A stretch of DNA of 51,536 nucleotides, taken from positions 1 through 51,536 of the forward strand of contig SLCK01000069.1 in NCBI GenBank assembly GCA_007125845.1, given 5' to 3'. The position numbers were made by a program, and so were the translations under genes. This stretch comes from Gemmatimonadota bacterium. GTDB lineage: Bacteria > Gemmatimonadota > Gemmatimonadetes > Longimicrobiales > Gaopeijiaceae. The notes below the pieces were generated by a model. It was not told the origin of the DNA and searched no databases. It saw only the letters and a program-made list of their open reading frames with translations. Positions 15,608-24,296 of the stretch are shown here, piece by piece. Within the stretch, counting starts at the first letter, position 1; each line of letters begins with the position of its first letter.

Positions 15608-18017
15608 CGAGCTCCTCCCGGAGGACATCGACAATCCGCCGCACGGCCTCATCCACTTCCAGGTCGGTAAGTGTACGACCGGGCGCTCGGAAGTGGAGGC
15701 GGAGGGCCACCGAACGGTGGCCCTCGGGAAGGTCCTTGCCCCGATAGACGTCGAAGACGCGAGTCTCGCGAAGGTACTTTCCGGCCTCCCGTCCTATGTA
15801 TCCTCGCAGCTCCTCGACCGGAAGATCCTCAGGAAGGAGGAGTGCCAGGTCTCGATCCACCCCGGGGTGGGTCGGAAGCGGACGATAGCGAATCTCCTTT
15901 CTGGGCCCCGGCTCCACGGGCAGACTCAACTCGAACCCCCAGACCGGTCCGGCCCACGGAGGCAGATCCATCCGAGCGGCCGGCATCCGGCCGGCTTCCC
16001 CAACCGCTTCTCCATTCACGCCCCGTACGACGAGGCGCGAGGCGGGGTCGAAAGGAGATCCCGAGTCACCCTCGGCATCGGGCCCCACACTCGCGCCCTC
16101 GCCCACGACAACGTCTGCGACCCTACCGAGCACGCCCTTCAGGTCCCAGATGTCCAGACCCCGCGCCTCATTCTCCCAGTGAGGAGGGAATCGATCGCCG
16201 TGCAGGATCGCGGCCAGATGGGTCCTCTCCCGGGGCAGGTCCCCCGGATCTTCCAGAGCGAAGACGGTCCCAATCTCAAAGAGGCGCACGCTCCGATTCC
16301 CGCGCGCGAGGTTGTACTCCAACCGGCGCACCAGGCCCGGCAGCAAACGGCCCCGGAGGAATCGCTCCTCGGAGGAGATCGGATTCAGCAGCTCGACCTC
16401 TCCCTCTCCCTCTGGGGCGAAGGCCGGTGTCTGCGCTTCGAGCATTCCCCAGGCCACCAGCTCGTCGCGAACCCGGTCCTCCAGCTCGAACAGGGGGTGA
16501 TCGGGCACGGCTCCCGGACGGAACGCACCGAGCACATCGGGAAAGTGGTCGTAGCCATGGGTTCGAGCGATCTCCTCGATGAGGTCCACCTCCCGGGTGA
16601 CGTCGTAGCTCCGGAAGCCCGGGACATCGACCCGGAGCTCCTCGGGCGACTGCGGCTCCAAGGAGAATCCGAGCGGCTCGAGCAGCTCTCGTATGGACTC
16701 ATGGTCGAACGGAATCCCGAGGAGCGCCTCCACCCTGGAGGGTCGCAGGCTCACCGTCTTTCGCGAAAAGTCGCCCGGACGACAATCCAGGATGGGACCT
16801 CGAATCTCCCCCCCGGCCGTCGCGAGGATGATCCGGGCGACGCGGCGGAGCGCGCGCAATTGCAGCTCGGGATCCACACCCCGCTCGTACCGATACGAGG
16901 CCTCCGTCGACAGCCCGAGCGCCTTGCGGGTGGAGCGGATGGGCCCGGGAGTGAAGAGGGCGCACTCGAGCAGGACATCCGAAGTCTCGTCCGTCACCTC
17001 GGATTCTTCTCCCCCGATCACGCCGGCCACCGCCATGGGACGATCCTCGTCACAGATTCCGAGCATGTCCCGGTTGAGCGCCCGGTCCTCTCCGTCGAGA
17101 GTGCGGATCCGCTCCCCCTGTCGTGCCCGTCGCACCACGACCGAGCGCCCCCCGACCTGCTGGAGATCGAAGGCATGGAGGGGCTGGCCAAGCTCGAGCA
17201 GCACGTAATTGGTCGCGTCGACCACGTTGTTGATTGGCCGCGCTCCAACGGCCCGCAGGCGCGTCTGCAGCCAATGCGGCGACGGCGCCACCCGGACGCC
17301 CCTCACGACGAGCCCCACGTAGCGGGGACACAGATCCGGCGCCTCGATGCGGATTGTAACGCCATCGCCCGAGACCTCCTCAGGATCGGCGTGTCGCTCC
17401 AGGCGTTCGAGCGCCTCCGACGCTGCAGGGTCCTCACCCGGGATCGGCGGAAGAGTCAGAGCGGTGTGCCCGCCGGGTGCCACTTCCCGAGCAATTCCCT
17501 CGTGTGAGAGGAGATCCGGCCTGTTCGCGGTCACCTCCACATCCAGCCGGAGGTCCTCCAGGCCTAGCGCCGAAGCGAGCGGCTGGCCCGCAGAAAAGCG
17601 CCCTTCGAGCACCATGAGACCCGTGCCGTCCGGTCCGAGCCCCAGCTCCTTCTCGGAGCAGAGCATCCCCTGCGATTCCTGCCCCCGCAGCTGAACCTTT
17701 CCGATCGTCACCCCACCCGGAAGCGTCGAGCCTACCGGCGCAAAGGGGTACCACCCCCCCTCCACCACATTGTCGGCACCGCAGACCACCTGCACCACGC
17801 CTTGCCCTCCATCCACGTCGCAGAGGCGGAGTCGGTCCGCGTCGGGATGCTCGCGGACGCCTTGCACCTCGGCGACCACGAGGCCCTCGAAACCCTCGGA
17901 AAGGGTCGCCACCTCCTCGACTGGAAATCCCAGCGCGGCGAGACGCTCGGACAACTCCGCAATCCCGGCTTCGAGCTCCGGGCCGATGGACTTGAGCCAC
18001 TGGTAGGAGACCTTCAT
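15564..18017 (-). CDS. pheT: Phenylalanine-tRNA ligase beta subunit
   Basis: Beta subunit of the tetrameric PheRS. The domains run in the usual order: N-terminal helix, EMAP/OB tRNA-binding domain (VVAEVQGVREHPDADRLRLC), B3/B4 editing region (SYRYERGVDPEL; NNVVDATNYVLLELGQPLHAFD), B5 domain, catalytic-like core, and a C-terminal anticodon-binding FDX-ACB domain (VFDVYRGKDLPEGHRSVALRL). At 817 residues it is full length. The ATG overlaps the pheS stop by 4 nt. Confidence 0.97.
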   Translation of the reverse strand: MKVSYQWLKSIGPELEAGIAELSERLAALGFPVEEVATLSEGFEGLVVAEVQGVREHPDADRLRLCDVDGGQGVVQVVCGADNVVEGGWYPFAPVGSTLPGGVTIGKVQLRGQESQGMLCSEKELGLGPDGTGLMVLEGRFSAGQPLASALGLEDLRLDVEVTANRPDLLSHEGIAREVAPGGHTALTLPPIPGEDPAASEALERLERHADPEEVSGDGVTIRIEAPDLCPRYVGLVVRGVRVAPSPHWLQTRLRAVGARPINNVVDATNYVLLELGQPLHAFDLQQVGGRSVVVRRARQGERIRTLDGEDRALNRDMLGICDEDRPMAVAGVIGGEESEVTDETSDVLLECALFTPGPIRSTRKALGLSTEASYRYERGVDPELQLRALRRVARIILATAGGEIRGPILDCRPGDFSRKTVSLRPSRVEALLGIPFDHESIRELLEPLGFSLEPQSPEELRVDVPGFRSYDVTREVDLIEEIARTHGYDHFPDVLGAFRPGAVPDHPLFELEDRVRDELVAWGMLEAQTPAFAPEGEGEVELLNPISSEERFLRGRLLPGLVRRLEYNLARGNRSVRLFEIGTVFALEDPGDLPRERTHLAAILHGDRFPPHWENEARGLDIWDLKGVLGRVADVVVGEGASVGPDAEGDSGSPFDPASRLVVRGVNGEAVGEAGRMPAARMDLPPWAGPVWGFELSLPVEPGPRKEIRYRPLPTHPGVDRDLALLLPEDLPVEELRGYIGREAGKYLRETRVFDVYRGKDLPEGHRSVALRLHFRAPGRTLTDLEVDEAVRRIVDVLREELGVGIRGQQDASGGA

Positions 18018-19048
18018 GGGCCGGCGAATTGCTCGAGGAAACGCACGTCGTTCTCGTAGAACAGGCGCAGATCGGGGACGCCGTACTTCAGCATCCCGAT
18101 CCGACCCGGCCCCATCCCGAACGCGAACCCCGTGTAGCGTTCAGCGTCCAATCCCGAGGCCTCCAACACCGCAGGGTCGACCATTCCAGCGCCCATGATT
18201 TCGATCCAGTCCGTCTCCTGCTCCCGACCCTCTGCATCTCGAAAGACGCGCTTCACATCCACTTCGGCCGACGGTTCCGTGAAGGGAAAGAAGGAGGGCC
18301 GAAATCGCACGCGGGTGCCGGGACCCCAGTACCTGCGCGCAAACTCTGCCAGAGTGGCCTTGAGGTCCACGAAGGTGATCCCCTCGTCCACGGCGAGCCC
18401 TTCAAGCTGTGCGAAAACCGGCGTGTGGGTCGCGTCGTAGGAATCCCGGCGGTAGACCATCCCGGGAGCCAGCACCCGGATCGGCGGCCGGTGACTCTCC
18501 ATGACACGCACCTGAACGGGGGAAGTGTGGCTCCGGAGGAGGTGGCCGGCCTTCAGGTAGAGGGTATCCTGCTCGTCAGCGGCGGGATGGTCGAGCGGCG
18601 TGTTCAGGGCTTCGAAGTTGTACCACTCCGTCTCGGCCTCAGGTCCGCGGGCGAGCGAGAAGCCGAGGTCCCGGAAGATCGCGATCAATTCGTCGACCAC
18701 GCGGGTCACCGGATGGCGACCGCCGATCCACCTTTCCCGCCCCGGAAGGGTGAGATCCTCACGGAACCGATCGGGTGCGCGCTCCCTCGCGAAGGATGAT
18801 CTTCGCTCATCGAGCGCTTCTTCCAGGCGGGATTTCACCCGGTTGGCTTCGGCCCCCAGCGGGGGCCGCTCCTCGGGCGGGACCTGTCCGAGCTTGCGCA
18901 GGATCTCTGAGATCCGTCCCTCCCGACGGCCCAGGAAGGCAATCCTCACTTCCTCCAGCTCTGCCTCGTCCCGTACGCCTTCGACCGAGGCAAGGGCCTC
19001 CTCCTCCAACTTCTTGAGCTCTTCGATCAGCGATCCGTCCGTAGACAT
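18014..19048 (-). CDS. pheS: Phenylalanine-tRNA ligase alpha subunit
   Basis: Catalytic subunit of PheRS, a class II synthetase. The N-terminal coiled coil (LIEELKKLEEEALASVEG) is followed by motif 2/3 elements: HPVTRVVDELIAIF, GMVYRRDSYDATHTPVFAQLEGL, RFRPSFFPFTEPSAEVDV, and GFAFGMGPGRIGMLKYGV. The 344-residue length is typical. I placed the start at ATG 19048 (GAGG just upstream, MSTDGSLIEEL); an ATG at 19066 would add six residues. The gap to rplT (19049-19298) holds a terminator-like hairpin and no recognisable Phe-rich leader peptide. Confidence 0.96.
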   Translation of the reverse strand: MSTDGSLIEELKKLEEEALASVEGVRDEAELEEVRIAFLGRREGRISEILRKLGQVPPEERPPLGAEANRVKSRLEEALDERRSSFARERAPDRFREDLTLPGRERWIGGRHPVTRVVDELIAIFRDLGFSLARGPEAETEWYNFEALNTPLDHPAADEQDTLYLKAGHLLRSHTSPVQVRVMESHRPPIRVLAPGMVYRRDSYDATHTPVFAQLEGLAVDEGITFVDLKATLAEFARRYWGPGTRVRFRPSFFPFTEPSAEVDVKRVFRDAEGREQETDWIEIMGAGMVDPAVLEASGLDAERYTGFAFGMGPGRIGMLKYGVPDLRLFYENDVRFLEQFAGP

Positions 19049-19226
19049 GGGCCTCGCGCACGTCATTGCCGGTTCAGGCCGCTCCAGCGGGAGACGGCCG
19101 GTCGGTCCTCGTCAAATGAGGCCGAAAGCTACAAGTACGCGCCGGGCCCGAAAACCCCGCCACAGGCGCACCACTTGGACCCCGTCGGCACCGCCTCCCG
19201 CTCCCGCAGGCCGGTCCCTACGAGAA

Positions 19227-19260
19227 GAGGGCTCCGGGGAGCCGTGCTCCCGGAGCCCTC
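19227..19260 (-). terminator. Strong hairpin after rplT
   Basis: Twelve perfect base pairs (19227-19238 with 19249-19260) plus three more across a bulged G, closing a 3-nt loop, 39 nt past the rplT stop. No clear U-tract follows (TTCTCG). It probably separates the infC-rpmI-rplT transcript from pheST or attenuates it. Confidence 0.55.
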
Positions 19261-19298
19261 CTGCGCTGCCCGGCCTACTCGAACGCGTTCGTCCCGGC

Positions 19299-19661
19299 TC
19301 AGGTCTGACCGAGACCCTCCTTGGCTCGCTCCGCAAGCGTTCCGAAGGCTATGGGATCCCTCACTGCCAGGTCGGCCAAGGCCTTACGGTCCAACTCGAC
19401 GCCAGATTCCTTGAGCCCGTTGATGAACCGGGAGTACGAGAGATCGTGCTCGCGGGCCGCCGCATTGATGCGCGTGATCCAGAGTCGCCGGAAGTTCCGC
19501 TTCTTCTTCCGTCGATCCCGGTACGCATGCTCCCAGCCCTTCTCGACCGCGTCCTTTGCGGTCCGGTAGAGCTTCTTGCGGCCCCCGAAGTATCCCTTCG
19601 CCTCCTTGAGGACCTTCTTCTTTTTATCCTTGCGCGCAGGGGCGCTCTTGCTGCGTGGCAT
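19299..19661 (-). CDS. rplT: 50S ribosomal protein L20
   Basis: A 23S rRNA-binding assembly protein. The basic N-terminus ([24 protein letters not shown] split by Lys-rich runs), the [18 protein letters not shown] helix and the [15 protein letters not shown] segment are diagnostic. At 120 residues it is normal. It follows rpmI closely; in many bacteria L20 represses this operon. Confidence 0.98.
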   Translation of the reverse strand: MPRSKSAPARKDKKKKVLKEAKGYFGGRKKLYRTAKDAVEKGWEHAYRDRRKKKRNFRRLWITRINAAAREHDLSYSRFINGLKESGVELDRKALADLAVRDPIAFGTLAERAKEGLGQT

Positions 19662-19680
19662 GACGTAGCTCCTTCCTCGT

Positions 19681-19878
19681 TCAGATGCCCGGGAGAAGGC
19701 GCTTCATGCGCTTCTCGTCGGCCTTCGAGACGACGGTGGGCTGACGCAGTTTCCGCTTCCGCTTCCGCGTCTTCTTCGTCAGGATGTGGCTCTTGTTGGC
19801 CTTCCGCCGACGCAGCTTTCCGGAACCGGTTCGCTTCAGGCGCTTCGCCGCCGCCCGGTTCGTCTTCATCTTGGGCAT
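19681..19878 (-). CDS. rpmI: 50S ribosomal protein L35
   Basis: A 65-residue, Lys/Arg-rich ribosomal protein beginning [20 protein letters not shown] and ending MKRLLPGI, typical of L35. The ATG at 19878 has AGGAGGTG 5 nt upstream; an in-frame ATG at 19908 has no such site. It lies between infC and rplT, the universal order. Confidence 0.98.
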   Translation of the reverse strand: MPKMKTNRAAAKRLKRTGSGKLRRRKANKSHILTKKTRKRKRKLRQPTVVSKADEKRMKRLLPGI

Positions 19879-19974
19879 ATTCACCTCCTGTGGGCGCCGT
19901 GGATGCAAGCTCCGGCGCGACCGGTGTTCAATTCACTAGTGGGATGCTTTCGTCGGAAACTCGAGTCCGGACAG

Positions 19975-20493
19975 TCACTTGGTGTTCAGCGGCGCGAGGA
20001 CCATGATCATCGTGCGCCCTTCCCTCGTGGGTTGGCTTTCGATCTTGCCGACGTCGTTCACGTCCTCCACAACCTTCTCCAGCACCTCAAGCCCCAGCTC
20101 GGGATGGGAGAGCTGCCGCCCCCTGAACATCATCGTGACCTTGACCTTGTCTCCGTCCTCGAGAAAGCGGCGCACGTGCCGTGTCTTGAAGGCATAGTCG
20201 TGCTCCTCGATGCCCGGCCGATACTTGACCTCCTTGACCTGCATCGTGTGCTGCTTCTTCTTCGCCTCCCGCGCCTTCCTGGCCTCTTCGTACTTGTACT
20301 TCCCGTAGTCCATGAGGCGACAGACCGGTGGACGAGCGTCCGCTGCGACCTCCACGAGGTCCAATCCGGATTCCTCGGCCCTCTCCTTCGCTTCGTCGAG
20401 CGATACGATGCCTACTTGCTCCCCATCCGCATCGATGAGGCGAATCGGACTGATCCTTATCTGGTCGTTGACGCGGACCTTCTGTTCCTTGAT
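19975..20493 (-). CDS. infC: Translation initiation factor IF-3, AUC start codon
   Basis: IF-3 selects the start codon on the 30S subunit. The C-terminal domain is clear (DKVKVTMMFRGRQLSHPELG). The N-terminal domain, with VNDQIRISPIRLID then GIVSLDEAKERAEESGLDLVEVA, extends upstream of any ATG, GTG or TTG. The frame is bounded by a TGA six codons before an ATC at 20491-20493, which sits 8 nt after GGAGG. So the start is almost certainly AUC, giving 172 residues. infC of many bacteria uses AUU, AUC or AUA, and IF-3 represses its own synthesis by discriminating against it. A TTG-start model at 20364 would delete most of the N-domain. Confidence 0.95.
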   Translation of the reverse strand: MKEQKVRVNDQIRISPIRLIDADGEQVGIVSLDEAKERAEESGLDLVEVAADARPPVCRLMDYGKYKYEEARKAREAKKKQHTMQVKEVKYRPGIEEHDYAFKTRHVRRFLEDGDKVKVTMMFRGRQLSHPELGLEVLEKVVEDVNDVGKIESQPTREGRTMIMVLAPLNTK

Positions 20494-20530
20494 GGCTCCA
20501 ACCTCCGTTCAATACCGGCGCCCCCGGCGC

Positions 20531-20563
20531 CCGAAAAGAAAACGGCCCGGACGAATCCGGGCC
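20531..20563 (-). terminator. Terminator/attenuator hairpin upstream of infC
   Basis: GGCCCGG (20557-20563 on the minus strand) pairs perfectly with CCGGGCC (20544-20550) around a 6-nt loop, followed by G and TTTTCTTTTC. This is the best intrinsic terminator in the window. It lies between thrS and infC, 38 nt before the infC start, so it may end thrS transcripts or attenuate read-through into the ribosomal genes. The rest of 20564-20749 shows no gene. Confidence 0.7.
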
Positions 20564-20749
20564 ACGTCGGGTCGACTTGGGAAGGTCTCTTCCCCTCCGA
20601 CCGATGCGACCCGGCGGCGCCACTATCCCGAGTGGCTCCGGGACAGGCCGAAGGGTGGAGGGGCCGTCCCCTCGCTTCCTCAGCTGTTCTTCTCCCTTAA
20701 GATACGCAGGGACGGGGGGACGTCAAGGAAGGCCACACGCCCTCGGGAC

Positions 20750-22672
20750 TCAGCCGAGCGCTCGTGTTCGGATCTCCTCCAGGAGCCGCTCCACGAAAGC
20801 CTCCCGATCCATGACCTCCTGCTTCTTTCCCGCACCCCTCCTGCGGACCGCAACCGTGCCGCCTTCCACTTCCCGCTCTCCGATCACACCCATGTAGGGG
20901 ACCTTCCTGACCTCGCCGTCCCGGATCCGGTAGGACAGGGTCTCCCTCGCCTTGAGCTCGGCCCGGATCCCCAGATCGCGTAGCTCCTGGACGAACTCTC
21001 GAGCGTCCTCCAGCCACTGCTCCGAGATGGGGAGGATCCGGACCTGCACGGGTGCCAACCAGAGGGGAAACGCCCCCGCGTAGTGCTCGATGAGACCACC
21101 GACGAACCGTTCCATGGACCCGATCAGAACGCGGTGCAGCATCACGGGACGATGCCGCTCGTTGTCCTCCCCGACATACTCGATCTCAAAGCGCTCAGGC
21201 AGGTTGAAGTCGAGCTGTACCGTGGGACCCTGCCACTTCCTTCCAATGGCGTCAATGAGCTGGAAGTCGAGTTTCGGGCCGTAGAAGGCCCCCCCTCCCT
21301 CGTCCACGTCGTAGTCGATCCCCCGTCCCTCCAGGACGGACTTCAGCGCGTGCTCCGCCCGTGCCCACTGCTCCTCGGAACCCAGGGCCTTCTCGGGCCG
21401 GGTGGCCACGGTCAGGGTGTACGGATACCCGAAGACCTGGAGCATCTCGTCGACGAGATCGAGAAGGGCCTCGATCTCGCCCGGGACCTGCTCTTCGGTG
21501 CAGAAAACGTGGGCGTCGTCCTGGGTGAAGCCCCGCACCCGGAGCATTCCGTGCAGGACGCCCGTGCGCTCGTAGCGATAGACCGTGCCAAATTCGGCGT
21601 ACCGGATCGGAAGCTCGCGATGGGACCGCTGCGCCGCCTGATAGATGCAGATGTGACCCGGACAGTTCATCGGCTTGGCGCGGTAGCGAACGCCCTTCAT
21701 GTCCATCGCGCCGAACATGTCCTCCCCGAAGTTCTCGAGGTGCCCCGAGATCTCGAACAGCCGCTCACTCATGATGTGCGGCGTGTAGACGATCTCGTAC
21801 CCGTGCCGGAGGATCAGCTCCTTTTCGTATTCCTCGATCTCGTTCCGGATGAGCGAACCGTGCGGTCTCCAGAGGATGAACCCGGGACCCACCCTCTGGT
21901 CGACCGCGAAGAGGTCCAGTTCCTGTCCAAGGACGCGATGATCCCTCTTCTTCGCTTCCTCGAGCCTCTCCAAGTGCTCCTCGAGCTCCTTCTCCTTGAA
22001 GAACGCGGTGCCGTAAATGCGCTGGAGCATCTGCCGGCGTTCATCGCCTCTCCAGTAGGCTCCCGCGGCGGAGAGGAGCTTCACGTTCCGGACGCGACCG
22101 GTGGAGGGCACATGGGGCCCGCGGCAGAGATCCAGGAACGGTCCATCCCGATAGACCGTGATGACCTCGTCGTCCTCGAACTCCTCGAGCCGTTCGAGCT
22201 TCAACGGGTCATCGTGAAAGAGCTCGCGAGCCTCTTCCTTGGTGACTCGTCGACGCTCAAAGGGGTGATCCGCCTCGATCACCCGACGCACCTCTTCCTC
22301 GAAGGCCTCCAGGTCCTCTGGGGTGAACGGCTCCTCCACCCCGAAGTCGTAGTAGAACCCGTCCTCGATCGCCGGTCCGAACCCGATCTCGGCGCCGGGG
22401 ACCCGATTGCGGACCGCAGTGGCCAGCACGTGGGCCGCCGAGTGGCGCAGGAGCTCGAGCGCCTCCGAATCCCTCTCGGTGAGAATCCGCAGGTCGCAAT
22501 CGGCTTCGAGCGGCCGGGTGAGATCGACGATCTCGCCGTCGACTTCAGCGGCGAGCGCCGCCTTTGCGAGCCCCGGCCCGATCCTCTTGGCAGCCTCCGC
22601 GGCGGTTGCGTGCCGGGGAAGCTCGAGCTCGGTCCCGTCCGGGAGGGTGACGCGGATCGTGTGCGAAGCCAT
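20750..22672 (-). CDS. thrS: Threonine-tRNA ligase
   Basis: Class II synthetase with an editing domain. Order: TGS domain (residues 1-60), editing domain (HSAAHVLATAVRN, then the Cys/His site with YDFGVEEPFTPEDL), catalytic core with Zn ligand Cys in KPMNCPGHI and motif 2 FGTVYRYERTGVLHGMLRVRGF, and a C-terminal anticodon domain (PLWLAPVQVRILPI). It is 640 residues, full length. The 152 nt to the upstream eamA gene contain a small inverted repeat but no T-box consensus. Confidence 0.97.
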   Translation of the reverse strand: MASHTIRVTLPDGTELELPRHATAAEAAKRIGPGLAKAALAAEVDGEIVDLTRPLEADCDLRILTERDSEALELLRHSAAHVLATAVRNRVPGAEIGFGPAIEDGFYYDFGVEEPFTPEDLEAFEEEVRRVIEADHPFERRRVTKEEARELFHDDPLKLERLEEFEDDEVITVYRDGPFLDLCRGPHVPSTGRVRNVKLLSAAGAYWRGDERRQMLQRIYGTAFFKEKELEEHLERLEEAKKRDHRVLGQELDLFAVDQRVGPGFILWRPHGSLIRNEIEEYEKELILRHGYEIVYTPHIMSERLFEISGHLENFGEDMFGAMDMKGVRYRAKPMNCPGHICIYQAAQRSHRELPIRYAEFGTVYRYERTGVLHGMLRVRGFTQDDAHVFCTEEQVPGEIEALLDLVDEMLQVFGYPYTLTVATRPEKALGSEEQWARAEHALKSVLEGRGIDYDVDEGGGAFYGPKLDFQLIDAIGRKWQGPTVQLDFNLPERFEIEYVGEDNERHRPVMLHRVLIGSMERFVGGLIEHYAGAFPLWLAPVQVRILPISEQWLEDAREFVQELRDLGIRAELKARETLSYRIRDGEVRKVPYMGVIGEREVEGGTVAVRRRGAGKKQEVMDREAFVERLLEEIRTRALG

Positions 22673-22824
22673 GGATGCGTGATGGTGAGGATACGGAGCC
22701 TGGTTGCGACGCCGGACGTCCCCTTCCGAAGGTCGGCCCGGAGGCCGGAGGTTAATGCCCCCGGCAGCAAGGGGTCAACGTCCGGGAGGCAAGTCCCGGC
22801 CCATCCCGGGGAATTCCACCCACC

Positions 22825-23730
22825 CTAACCCCAGATGAGCAACACGCACGCGCCGACCACGGTGATCACGGTTCCCGTGAGGCGCTCCCGGAGAGCGCCT
22901 TCCTGGAACGCGGCGTACCCCAGGAGCACGGCCAGGATCGCACCCGTCCGCTTGATGCTCAGGACGTAGGAGGCCAGCGCCACGTTCAACGCCTCCATCT
23001 GCAGCACGAACATGGTGGCGAATAGCAACCCGTGCAGCACGAGGACGCCTCGGCCTGCGGTGCCCAACCGAGACAGCACGCCGTCCCCCGACCGGCCGCG
23101 AGGTGCAGCGAAGGTCGGTCCCCGCTCGGAGATCCAGATGAGGGGCAGGAAGAGGAGGGCCACGCCGCTCGACAGCATCACGCCGTAAAAAGCGGGTGAC
23201 GATTCGAGAACGGCGACCCGGTCGAGGGTCCCCGTGACGGACCAGATCACCGCGACGCCCAGCATCCGGACGCCGCCCGGGTCGCGCCCGATCGCCGCCA
23301 GTGGGGCAAGGAACCCGGCTCGACGGTCCCCGAAGTTCAGGAGATACACCCCGCTCACGATGAGGAGGACGCCGACCGCGCCCCAGGGTCCCGGAAGCTC
23401 CCGTAGAAGAACCCACTCGATCGGCAAGACGAAGATCGGAGTGAGGGCGAGGAGCGGAAAGGTGAGCCCGAGATCGCCCATGCGCAGAGCGGACAGGAAG
23501 AGGTATGAAGCGCCGACGTTCAGAGTCGCGTTGGCGATCCAGACCGGCCAGAATCGCGCCCCGATTTCGGGGATTCCCTGTCCGAGCAAGTACAGGAGGA
23601 GGAGGGGGAAGGCGAAGGCGAAGAGGGACCACCCGGCCAGGAGGGGTCCCACCGCGGCCGCCACCCGCTTCGACCAGGCGCCGTGCAGCGCATAGAATAC
23701 GGCGGTCCCCACCGCCAGGACCGCCCACAT
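22825..23730 (-). CDS. EamA/DMT-family transporter
   Basis: A 301-residue integral membrane protein with about ten hydrophobic helices arranged as two related halves of five. The first half ends around WVLLRELPGPWGAVGVLLIVSGV and the second around RERLTGTVITVVGACVLL, both typical EamA repeat ends. Such proteins export or import small metabolites; the substrate is unknown. The gap to yjbQ is 25 nt, suggesting co-transcription. The gene also resembles small multidrug/metabolite exporters. Confidence 0.88.
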   Translation of the reverse strand: MWAVLAVGTAVFYALHGAWSKRVAAAVGPLLAGWSLFAFAFPLLLLYLLGQGIPEIGARFWPVWIANATLNVGASYLFLSALRMGDLGLTFPLLALTPIFVLPIEWVLLRELPGPWGAVGVLLIVSGVYLLNFGDRRAGFLAPLAAIGRDPGGVRMLGVAVIWSVTGTLDRVAVLESSPAFYGVMLSSGVALLFLPLIWISERGPTFAAPRGRSGDGVLSRLGTAGRGVLVLHGLLFATMFVLQMEALNVALASYVLSIKRTGAILAVLLGYAAFQEGALRERLTGTVITVVGACVLLIWG

Positions 23731-23755
23731 CAGCGGGGCCCCCCGGAGGGTGGAC

Positions 23756-24178
23756 TCACTCCCCGACCACCGTCGCCACGATCGTCCGCGACCTGGTCCG
23801 GGTATCCATGTCGATGAGCACGACCTGCTGCCACGTGCCCAGGGGGATCCGTCCCTCCACGACCGGAAGGGCGAGAGAGGGTCCGATCAGGCTTGCTCGA
23901 ACATGGCTGTGCCCGTTGTCGTCGCCCCAGGTTTCCTCGTGGAGGTAATAGCCGTCTTCGGGCGCGATCCCCTCCAGGGCCACAGCCAGGTCGCGCTCGA
24001 CCAGTCCCGGCTCGAACTCGGTAGTGGTGATCGCCGCCGTGGAACCGGTGACCATGAGGGTGAGCTGCCCGGTCGCGATCCCGCTCTCCCGCACGATGTC
24101 CGAGACGGACTCCGTCAGATCCAGAACCTCAGTGTTGCCTCGGGTGCGCAGCGTGATTGTGTCGGCATGGACGGGCAT
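23756..24178 (-). CDS. YjbQ/UPF0047 family protein
   Basis: A 140-residue protein of the YjbQ family, which has weak thiamine phosphate synthase activity in E. coli but an unclear main role. The conserved core is visible: GQLTLMVTGSTAAITTTEFEPGL, HEETWGDDNGHSHVRASLIGPS and the C-terminal GTWQQVVLIDMDTR. The ATG at 24178 has GGAG 5 nt upstream. The frame is open upstream to 24370, but that part translates the groEL 3' end and terminator and is not coding in this frame. Confidence 0.92.
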   Translation of the reverse strand: MPVHADTITLRTRGNTEVLDLTESVSDIVRESGIATGQLTLMVTGSTAAITTTEFEPGLVERDLAVALEGIAPEDGYYLHEETWGDDNGHSHVRASLIGPSLALPVVEGRIPLGTWQQVVLIDMDTRTRSRTIVATVVGE

Positions 24179-24231
24179 GGGATCTCCACCGGTTGCAGGA
24201 GCGGGAACAGGGGCGACCCCATGGACAATAC

Positions 24232-24271
24232 GCAAGCGGGGCGGAGGACCGAAGTCCTCCGCCCCGCTTGC
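24232..24271 (-). terminator. groEL terminator, 18-bp stem with UUCG tetraloop
   Basis: Arms 24232-24249 and 24254-24271 are perfectly complementary over 18 bp. On the groEL (minus) strand the loop is TTCG closed by C-G, the extra-stable tetraloop. It starts 25 nt after the groEL stop. There is no U-tract, so it may act as a 3' stabiliser or a U-less terminator. Confidence 0.75.
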
Positions 24272-24296
24272 CGTGACGCCAGGTTCGGGCGTGGGC

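Noticed and set aside
19067..19226. Phe-codon leader peptide attenuating pheST
   Set aside because: No short frame with clustered Phe codons is present upstream of pheS.
22673..22824. T-box riboswitch upstream of thrS
   Set aside because: The stretch contains GGGTGG-like words, but not the T-box consensus or a following terminator/antiterminator pair.
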